A stretch of DNA of 61,295 bases from CAZUAQ01 sp964618455 (GTDB lineage Bacteria > Planctomycetota > Phycisphaerae > UBA1845 > PWPN01): positions 1-61,295 of the forward strand of contig CAZUAQ010000036.1 of the NCBI GenBank assembly GCA_964618455.1, in the 5' to 3' direction. How positions within the stretch are numbered: position 1 is the first letter of the stretch; every line of letters starts with the position of its first letter. Shown here one piece after another: positions 9,190-16,866 of the stretch. The notes under the pieces were generated by a model. It worked only from the letters and a program-made list of their open reading frames with translations, was not told where the DNA came from and did not search any database. A program made the position numbers and the translations under genes.

Positions 9190-12100
9190 GTGTTTACCAA
9201 TTACGTCCGAAAACGTCATCTCCGATCTGTTTCCATTTTGAGACTCGGGGCAGTTTGTCTGCTGCTGCTGATCTCTGCAAGAGTCCACGGACAGGCGATT
9301 CGCTACGTGGACGAGAACGCCTCCGGAGGTGGTGATGGACAAAGCTGGAATACTGCACATCGGTACCTCCAGGATGCTCTGGCGGAAGCAGCCCAGCCCG
9401 GCAGCGCGATCGACGAAATCCGCGTGGCCGATGGCGTGTACCTTCCCGATGCAGGCGCGTCGCAGTCACCGGGAGATCGGGAAGCCACGTTCCACCTGGT
9501 GGATGGCGTCGCTTTGAAAGGCGGTTACGCGGGGCAAGGGGCCCCCGATCCGGACGAACGTGACTTTGAGCAGTATGCCAGCATCCTCTCAGGCGATCTC
9601 AGCGGCAACGACACCGCCGCCACGTCGCCCCAGGCGATGCTGGATGATCCGACGCGGGGGGACAACAGCCACCATGTGGTGACGGGGCAGAATCTTTCCG
9701 GCACCACCCTTCTGGAGGGATTCACGATCACGGCGGGGCACGTGGATTCGACCGCTGAGAATCCGAATGGGGCAGGCTTGCTGCTGAATTCCTCGAGCCT
9801 GACGGTTCGTTCCTGCATGTTCACGAAGAACTGTGGAGGCGGCGACGGGAATATGTACTCTTCCGAAAAATCCAAAGGAGGGGGCATTTACTGTACGGCC
9901 TCGTCGAGCCTGGTCATTGAGGATTGTGTATTCAACGTCAACTTTGCAATGTCTAATGGAGGAGGGTTTGCGTGTAGGAGCTCCAGCGACATTGTCCTTG
10001 ATCAGTGTCATTTCATGAATAACGTCTCGAGCTACGGCGGTGCTATCAGTCTCGGGGACTCACTTGATTGTGAGATCAGGGAGAGTACGCTGCTCGGTAA
10101 CTCCAGTTGGCGATATACAACAAGTGGGGGACATGGAGGGGCGATGCATAGCTATCGCTCATCCTACTCTCTGGAAGACAGTCTGCTGCAGGCCAACTAT
10201 GCACGCTGGGATGGGGGAGCTGTATACACCACCCAGGATGTACAGGCCTCTCTCTCGGACTTGCAGTTGGTCTCGAATGTTTCGGAGCGAGGTGGCGCCC
10301 TTTACGCCACGAACTCAAACATCTCTGTAGATCGCTCCTCTGTTTTGAATAATTACGGGATAAGTTCAGGCGGAGGTCTCTATCTCGACGGAGGGTCGGA
10401 TGTATTTCGGCATATCCGGGATTGCCTGATCACCAGGAATCGGACTGTGGCCCGAGGAGCGGGCATCTACGTCTTTGGCTCGAACTACGAAATCGAACAG
10501 TGCCGCATCGTCGGAAATGTCTCCAGATCGACCGGAGCCGCAGGTCTTTATCTGCGCAGTGGCGAGGGACTGCTTCGCAATTGTGTCATCGCGGAGAACG
10601 AGGTTGAGAAGGACGCGCAGGGGGCGGCCGTTCTCGTCAGCAACGGCGCGGTGGAGGTCGTTCACTGCACCATTGCCTACAACAAAGGACTTCCCGACCA
10701 TGGTGGCGTATTCAGCGATGACAGCACCATCTCCATGGTGAACAGCATCGTCTACGGGAATACCTCACCGAATATCGATTTCGACAACATCGCGCCTTCG
10801 ATCAGCTATTCCAATGTCGAGGGCCTGGCGCCTGCCGGGTCGAACATCGATCAGGATCCCATGCTGAGCATGGTCGATCGCGAATCCCTGTTGCCAGGAT
10901 CGCCCTGCAGGGATGCGGGCACGGCGTCATCCACGCTGCCGTTGCCCCTTGTGGACATCGCGGGCGAGGATCGCGCGCAGGATGGGGATGGAGATCAGAA
11001 CAGCATCCCCGACATGGGGGCCCGGGAAGCAGGAACCGGCCCGAGGCTGGTGCTTTCCGACTCGGAAATCCGTCTCAACGGAAAGTGGGGGGCGGACGCG
11101 GACATGACGCACGTATTGCAGTTCGGGAACGCGGGAAGTGGTGGCTTCGACTGGGAGGCCTCCAGCGATGTGGAGTGGATCAGCCTTTCGGATGGCAGCG
11201 GAACAATGGCGGGTCCAGTGGAAGAACTCGAACTGACGATCGATCGAACGGCGCTCCCCAGCGGGCTACATACCGGGGCACTGACCCTCACGACGTCGAA
11301 CGGCCTGGAGACGTCCGTCACGATTCCCGTGTTTCTCTATCTCGGAACCATCAGGCATGTGCCGGGGGAATATGCCACGATACAGGCTGCGATCAATGCA
11401 TCACAGGATGGCGACCTCGTTCTCCTTGTGGAGGGAGTCTACCAGGGATCGGGCAACACCGGCTTGAGGTTCTATGGCAAGTCGATCACCCTGAGTGGTG
11501 CCGCAGATCGCAGTGCCTGCGTGATCGATGGTGAAGATCAGCGCATTCCCATCCGCCTGAGCGACAATGAAGGCCATGACACGATCATCCGGAATCTCAC
11601 CCTGCGCGGTGGTGACCTCGGATCGGGGGACGACGTGGGAATCAGTTGCACGAATTCCAGCCCGACGATACGGAATTGCGTCATGATCAACTGCGGGGGC
11701 GGCGGCCTGCTGCTCAGCTACTCCGACGCCGTCATCGAGGATTGCCTGATCAGGAATAACCACGTGGATGGCGGTACCGTCGTGAGCACATATTCGAATC
11801 CGCGATTCGTGCGTACCCAGATTCAGGACAACCTGAAAGGAGGCGGAATCGAGGCACGCTACTCGGACATCACTCTGATCGATTCACGCATTGCGGGCAA
11901 CTACGGCAGCGGCATCGAGGCAACCCACGGCAGTCAGATTCAGGCCATCAATACGGTCATCACGTCCAATCTGAATTTGGGTAAAGGGGGCGGGATCCTC
12001 ATTGAGAATCCCCAGGGAGGGCACTCGTCATTCGTCAACTGCCTGATTGCGGACAATGCGGGCACCCCCGGAGCGGGGGCCCGGGTCTCAGGGGCTGTCG

Positions 12101-15100
12101 AGTTCATCAACTGCACGTTTGTCGCCAACGCGGGTTATTCCAGTGGGGTGCTGCTGTATCTGATCTCGGCCGACGTCGAGGTGACGAACTCCATCATGCG
12201 CTACAACACGGGAGGGCTTTTCTCCTCGAGTATCGCTCATCTGGAAGGGGATTCCACCCTGACGATCTCTTACAGCAATGTGCATGGCGAACAGAGCGCA
12301 ATTAGTGTGGGCACAGGTGAAACTCTGGTATGGGGAGAAGGCAACATCGATGCCGATCCGCTTTTCGTGAATCCTGACGGTCACGACAATTATCTACTGA
12401 GTTGGAATGACAACGACTACCGCCTTCAAGACGGCTCGCCCTGCATGGATGCCGGCAGCAATGCCGGGGTTCCCGCGGATACGCAGGATATCGACAACGA
12501 TTCAGATACCGCGGAGCCCATCCCCACCGCCTTGAACGGCGAGCAGAGATTCCGCGATCATCCTGGGATTGTGGACACCGGCATGGGGGATGCACCGCTC
12601 GTCGACATCGGGGCGTACGAGTTTTATCGCGATTGCAACGACAATGGGATGTGGGATCCGGATGACATTGCCGGCGGAAGTCCCGACCTTAACGGCAACG
12701 GCGTTCCGGATGAATGTGATCCCGACTGCAACGGGAACGGTGTGTTCGATGATGTCGACATCACCGAGGGGGACAGCCAGGATGTGAATGAGAACGGGAT
12801 CCCGGATGAGTGCGAATCGAATGTGCCACGGATCACCAATCTCACAACGGGCGCGACACATGCCATCATTCAGGCGGCGATCGATGCAGCCGACGAGGGT
12901 GATGTGCTGGAGGCCGCCCCCGCCGTCTACCGGGGGCCGGGCAATCGCAATATCGCCTTTCGCGGAAAGGCGATCACGCTGCGCAGCACGAATCCTCAGG
13001 ATCCGAACGTGGTGGCCGCCACCGTCATCGACTGCGAAGGACTGGGGAGAGCCTTCTATTTCCAGGGAAGTGAGTTCAGCGATACGGTCCTGTCGGGATG
13101 GACCATCGTCAACGGGGATGCGACCAACTCTCCTTTGAGGTGGGGTGGCGGTATTCTGTGCCAAAGCAGCCCGACCATCAGGTACTGCACAATTTCAAAC
13201 TGCAGAGGGCTTGGTGCCGGTGGAATCGCTTGTGTTTTTGGCAGCCATCCGTCCATTCATGGATGTACGATCAAGGACAATGAAGGGTACGGCCTCTACT
13301 TTCTTAACAACAGTAGCCCGGTGATCTCCCAGACGGAGATCCATGGCAACGTTGATGGCGGAGCGTATCTGTACGAGTCCCAGGCAACGTTTGCAGATTG
13401 CGCGATCACCAGGATGACGGGAAACGAAAAAGCGGGAATCGTCTGCATCAAGGGCGGCATCGATGTTGTAGGATGCACAATCAGCGGCCGGATGGGCGTG
13501 GGGATTTCCGTTGATGGGAGTACCCTTCACGTGAGGAATTGTGTCATACGTGACAATGTCGATGGGGGGATCGGGGCGCTCAACAGTTCCGTGGATATCG
13601 TCGAATCTGTGATCGGTGGAAATAGCGACGAAGGGAGCGGAGGAGGAATCGGCATTAATGGGGGGACGGCCCGCATCTCCCACTCGATGATTATCGGCAA
13701 TGTGGCAGGTGTCGGAGGCGGCCTTTATGCAGCGCGTCTCGAGCAGGGCTCGTATATCGCCAATTGCCTTGTTGCGGGGAACTCGGCTCCCGAAGCTGGA
13801 GGGGGTGGTCTCTACATTCTGGACGGCAGCGTACCGATCCACAACTGTTCGATCGTCATGAACAGCGCCGAGCGCGGTGGTGGAATCTTTTTCGGGAACA
13901 CGGGAACGAATTCCATCCACAACAGCATCATCTGGGGCAATACCGGAGACGAGGGTAGTCAAATCGCGGTGGGCGGAAGCCTGGACGATGATCCAACCGA
14001 GCTGACAGTCACATACTCGAACATCGAGGGCGGCGAGGCGGATGTCTACGCACATTCCAATTATATTCTGAACTGGGGTGCGGGGATGATCGACAGTGCG
14101 CCGATCTTCTCGTCTCCTGCGGGCCCCGATGGCAATTTGGGGACTTGGCACGATAACGATTATCGACTGGTGACCGGTTCTCCGGGCGTAGACGCCGGAG
14201 ACAACAACGTAGCTCCGGATGATGAATTCGACCTGGACGAAGATCAAAACGTTACCGAACGCATTCCGTTCAGCCTGGATGGGCGGCACCGATTCATCGA
14301 CGATACCGCCACCACAGATACCGGGGTGGGCGATCCTCCAGACTACATCGAGATCGTCGATATGGGGGCATACGAGTATGATCCCCTGGCGGATTACGAT
14401 GAAGATACCGTCGCCAACGCAGTGGACAATTGCGTGAACGTCTCCAATGCGGATCAGGCTGATCAGGATCAGGACGAAGTCGGGGACCTTTGTGACAACT
14501 GCCTGTCGGAAAGCAACTCCGATCAGGTGGACACGGATGGAGACGGTCATGGTGACGCGTGCGACAATTGCGCCTCTCTTGCCAATCCCGATCAGGCGAA
14601 TGCGGATGGAGATGCGTACGGCGATCTGTGCGACAATTGCCTGAGCGATATGAACGACGACCAGAGCGATGTGGATGTGGATGGGCTCGGTGACGTGTGC
14701 GATACCTGTCCCAACGACCCGCTCGATGATCAAGATGGGGACGGAGCCTGCGGAGATGTGGACAACTGCATCAGCATTGCGAACCCAGATCAACTTGATC
14801 CAGACGGGGATGGCCTGGGGAATGCATGCGACAACTGCCCACTCGAGGCGAACCCGGATCAGGCCGATGATGATCTGGACGGTCTTGGAGACGCTTGCGA
14901 CCCGTGCCCGGGAGATCCTCAGAACGATCAGGATGGCGATGGGATATGCGATCTCGCGGACAACTGCCCGGGAGTGCCTCTGGCCGATCAAACCGACTCA
15001 GACAATGACGGCATCGGAGATGTCTGCGATAACTGCCCCTCCGTTTCTAACTCAGATCAATGCGATCTCGACGCTGACGGAGCGGGGGACGCCTGCGACG

Positions 15101-16368
15101 AAATCATAACGGGAACTGCACTGGAATTTGACGGAAACGACCATGCGTCGATCCCCCATCACCCCGCCTACGATCAGGCCTTTGAAAGCTTCACATTGGA
15201 ATTCTGGTTCGTAATGCCAGAGAACGTCTTCCACTTCCTCTTCGACAAGCGTGAGTTCGTTGACCAGGGAGAGCAGGGGTTCTATCTGAACCTTGATTCT
15301 CAAGGGCAGATCACCTTCGGTGTGGAGAACGCTCAGCAGTTGGGTGATGGAACGGAAATCCGGACCGCCCCTGCCTACGATGACGGGCAATGGCATCACG
15401 TCAGTGCGGTCCGCGACGGTGGTATGATTCGGCTATACGTGGATGGGGTATTGGAAGTTGAAGATACACTGATGCAGGGTATGGACATCTCCAACGATTC
15501 GCCTCTGATCGTTGGCAACCGGCACACCCTGGATTTCAGTAGCGAAGGGGCAATCGATGAATTGCGGTACTGGTCTATCGCGCGTACCGAACAGCAGATT
15601 CAAGAGAGCTATTCGCGCCTGCTGAACCCACCCGTCGAAGGACTGGTCGGCTACTGGAGCATAGATGCCGGTTGTACGGATCAGTCAGTGATCGACAAGA
15701 CCGTCAATGCGAATCATGGATCGCTGGGCAGTGATCCATCAGGTAGCGACGACAATGACCCTGAGCCGTACGTGTCGAATGTGCCACTGCTGCAGACATT
15801 TGAGGATGGAGATGAAGATGGAGTTCTTGATGTTCTCGACAACTGTGTGGGACTATCTAATCCAGATCAGATGAATACGGATCAGGACAGGTGGGGCGAT
15901 GCCTGTGACAACTGTCCTCTTGTCTCCAACGAGAATCAGGCGGATCTTGATGAAGATATGATCGGAGATGTCTGTGATCCAGATGTGGATGGAGATACTG
16001 TGCTCAATGTCGATGACAACTGCAAGCGTGTATCCAATCTGGGGCAAGAGGACCAGGACGGAGATCTCGTGGGCGATGCATGTGACGCATGTGCGGGAAC
16101 GATACCCGGCTCACAAGTGGATGAAGAGGGTTGCCCTCCGCTGGCACCGATGGATTTTGATGGTGATGGCGACATTGACATAAATGACTTTGGATTCATT
16201 CAGGCTTGCCTCAGTGGTCAAGGTGTGAACCAGATCGCTTCTGGTTGTGAGGAAGCCCGACTGGACGATGATGAGGATATCGATTTGGTGGATCTGCAGA
16301 TCTTCCTTCAATGTGTCTCTGGGTCCATTATACCTCCGCGACCCGAATGTCTCGAGACGACACCGTAG
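9190..16368 (+). CDS. Giant beta-helix / TSP3 / LamG / dockerin-like surface protein
   Basis: I chose the GTG at 9190 because GAGGGAG lies 5 bp upstream and it directly gives a signal peptide (basic RKRHLR, then hydrophobic to SARVHGQA). An upstream in-frame ATG at 9106 would add 28 unlikely residues. Of ~2392 aa, residues ~35-615 are a right-handed beta-helix of the choice-of-anchor-Q type. A BACON/Ig-like domain lies at ~617-718, followed by two more beta-helix units (~720-1142 and ~1215-1732), each opened by an ATIQAAI- or AIIQAAI-type segment. The end is a TSP3 array (10 units), LamG (~1974-2197), four TSP3 units and a dockerin-like pair. Beta-helices of this kind are often adhesins or polysaccharide-binding/cleaving proteins, but no catalytic site is apparent. 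The C-terminal third is a paralogue of the protein at 2-1999. Confidence 0.9.
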   Translation: MFTNYVRKRHLRSVSILRLGAVCLLLLISARVHGQAIRYVDENASGGGDGQSWNTAHRYLQDALAEAAQPGSAIDEIRVADGVYLPDAGASQSPGDREATFHLVDGVALKGGYAGQGAPDPDERDFEQYASILSGDLSGNDTAATSPQAMLDDPTRGDNSHHVVTGQNLSGTTLLEGFTITAGHVDSTAENPNGAGLLLNSSSLTVRSCMFTKNCGGGDGNMYSSEKSKGGGIYCTASSSLVIEDCVFNVNFAMSNGGGFACRSSSDIVLDQCHFMNNVSSYGGAISLGDSLDCEIRESTLLGNSSWRYTTSGGHGGAMHSYRSSYSLEDSLLQANYARWDGGAVYTTQDVQASLSDLQLVSNVSERGGALYATNSNISVDRSSVLNNYGISSGGGLYLDGGSDVFRHIRDCLITRNRTVARGAGIYVFGSNYEIEQCRIVGNVSRSTGAAGLYLRSGEGLLRNCVIAENEVEKDAQGAAVLVSNGAVEVVHCTIAYNKGLPDHGGVFSDDSTISMVNSIVYGNTSPNIDFDNIAPSISYSNVEGLAPAGSNIDQDPMLSMVDRESLLPGSPCRDAGTASSTLPLPLVDIAGEDRAQDGDGDQNSIPDMGAREAGTGPRLVLSDSEIRLNGKWGADADMTHVLQFGNAGSGGFDWEASSDVEWISLSDGSGTMAGPVEELELTIDRTALPSGLHTGALTLTTSNGLETSVTIPVFLYLGTIRHVPGEYATIQAAINASQDGDLVLLVEGVYQGSGNTGLRFYGKSITLSGAADRSACVIDGEDQRIPIRLSDNEGHDTIIRNLTLRGGDLGSGDDVGISCTNSSPTIRNCVMINCGGGGLLLSYSDAVIEDCLIRNNHVDGGTVVSTYSNPRFVRTQIQDNLKGGGIEARYSDITLIDSRIAGNYGSGIEATHGSQIQAINTVITSNLNLGKGGGILIENPQGGHSSFVNCLIADNAGTPGAGARVSGAVEFINCTFVANAGYSSGVLLYLISADVEVTNSIMRYNTGGLFSSSIAHLEGDSTLTISYSNVHGEQSAISVGTGETLVWGEGNIDADPLFVNPDGHDNYLLSWNDNDYRLQDGSPCMDAGSNAGVPADTQDIDNDSDTAEPIPTALNGEQRFRDHPGIVDTGMGDAPLVDIGAYEFYRDCNDNGMWDPDDIAGGSPDLNGNGVPDECDPDCNGNGVFDDVDITEGDSQDVNENGIPDECESNVPRITNLTTGATHAIIQAAIDAADEGDVLEAAPAVYRGPGNRNIAFRGKAITLRSTNPQDPNVVAATVIDCEGLGRAFYFQGSEFSDTVLSGWTIVNGDATNSPLRWGGGILCQSSPTIRYCTISNCRGLGAGGIACVFGSHPSIHGCTIKDNEGYGLYFLNNSSPVISQTEIHGNVDGGAYLYESQATFADCAITRMTGNEKAGIVCIKGGIDVVGCTISGRMGVGISVDGSTLHVRNCVIRDNVDGGIGALNSSVDIVESVIGGNSDEGSGGGIGINGGTARISHSMIIGNVAGVGGGLYAARLEQGSYIANCLVAGNSAPEAGGGGLYILDGSVPIHNCSIVMNSAERGGGIFFGNTGTNSIHNSIIWGNTGDEGSQIAVGGSLDDDPTELTVTYSNIEGGEADVYAHSNYILNWGAGMIDSAPIFSSPAGPDGNLGTWHDNDYRLVTGSPGVDAGDNNVAPDDEFDLDEDQNVTERIPFSLDGRHRFIDDTATTDTGVGDPPDYIEIVDMGAYEYDPLADYDEDTVANAVDNCVNVSNADQADQDQDEVGDLCDNCLSESNSDQVDTDGDGHGDACDNCASLANPDQANADGDAYGDLCDNCLSDMNDDQSDVDVDGLGDVCDTCPNDPLDDQDGDGACGDVDNCISIANPDQLDPDGDGLGNACDNCPLEANPDQADDDLDGLGDACDPCPGDPQNDQDGDGICDLADNCPGVPLADQTDSDNDGIGDVCDNCPSVSNSDQCDLDADGAGDACDEIITGTALEFDGNDHASIPHHPAYDQAFESFTLEFWFVMPENVFHFLFDKREFVDQGEQGFYLNLDSQGQITFGVENAQQLGDGTEIRTAPAYDDGQWHHVSAVRDGGMIRLYVDGVLEVEDTLMQGMDISNDSPLIVGNRHTLDFSSEGAIDELRYWSIARTEQQIQESYSRLLNPPVEGLVGYWSIDAGCTDQSVIDKTVNANHGSLGSDPSGSDDNDPEPYVSNVPLLQTFEDGDEDGVLDVLDNCVGLSNPDQMNTDQDRWGDACDNCPLVSNENQADLDEDMIGDVCDPDVDGDTVLNVDDNCKRVSNLGQEDQDGDLVGDACDACAGTIPGSQVDEEGCPPLAPMDFDGDGDIDINDFGFIQACLSGQGVNQIASGCEEARLDDDEDIDLVDLQIFLQCVSGSIIPPRPECLETTP

Positions 16369-16765
16369 GCAGACTCATTCATTCGGATCTCAACGATCTG
16401 AACCGGTGGAGCGTGGGAGGCAGACGATGGCGAACATGCTCGCCATGGCGAAACGATCGGTAATCATCGGATGCTGGTGTCCGGGCTGTTCCCGGCGTCG
16501 CATCGCGAGGTAGGTAGAGTTGAGTCGTGACACAGTAAGCCGGTACGTCCGCCTGTCCCCTGCTTTGGACAGATCGGGTACCTGGCGCGGAGAAGTTGCA
16601 TCACTGCGCCGTTAACTGCGCTGCAAGTTCATTGAAGGCGCTTGAGTTTGGCTGCCGCTCGCGCAGAGAGCAGAGAATCGTGTAGAAGGATCCTGTTCTG
16701 GGATTGTCGCAGCATCCTACTCAATCGCAATGCTGCGAGGCGATCAACCCAACCCTTTCGGTGCC
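16369..16765. other. Intergenic stretch between convergent genes, no supported gene
   Basis: There is no long frame with coding character. A 28-codon frame at 16429-16515, with GGGAGG upstream and an Arg-rich end (CSRRRIAR), is the only candidate; it is too short to support. Confidence 0.4.
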
Positions 16766-16834
16766 CATGTAAAAGACACAAGACCTGCTCATCTGACCCT
16801 TTGGCTGATCAGAATCACAGGTCTTGTCCACATG
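16766..16834. terminator. Two-tier hairpin between convergent genes, possible bidirectional terminator
   Basis: A perfect 10-bp stem, ACAAGACCTG (16778-16787) with CAGGTCTTGT (16818-16827), encloses a 30-nt loop. An outer CATGT/ACATG pair (16766-16770 and 16830-16834) flanks it. Read on the minus strand, the stem is followed by a GTCTTTTAC tract. It lies just past the stops of both facing genes, which suits a shared terminator, although the loop is longer than usual. Confidence 0.4.
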
Positions 16835-16866
16835 AAAGGAAGGAGTTCTAAATAGTGCCTAGTCCG

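Noticed and set aside
13195..14991. 598-aa minus-strand open frame opposite the giant beta-helix gene
   Set aside because: It is rich in Ile/Val/Arg/His as expected from reading Asp-rich repeat codons backwards, has no domain or ribosome site, and overlaps a well-supported gene.
16429..16515. 28-codon frame with GGGAGG upstream and an Arg-rich end
   Set aside because: Too short to support, no conservation visible; could be decayed sorting-signal sequence.
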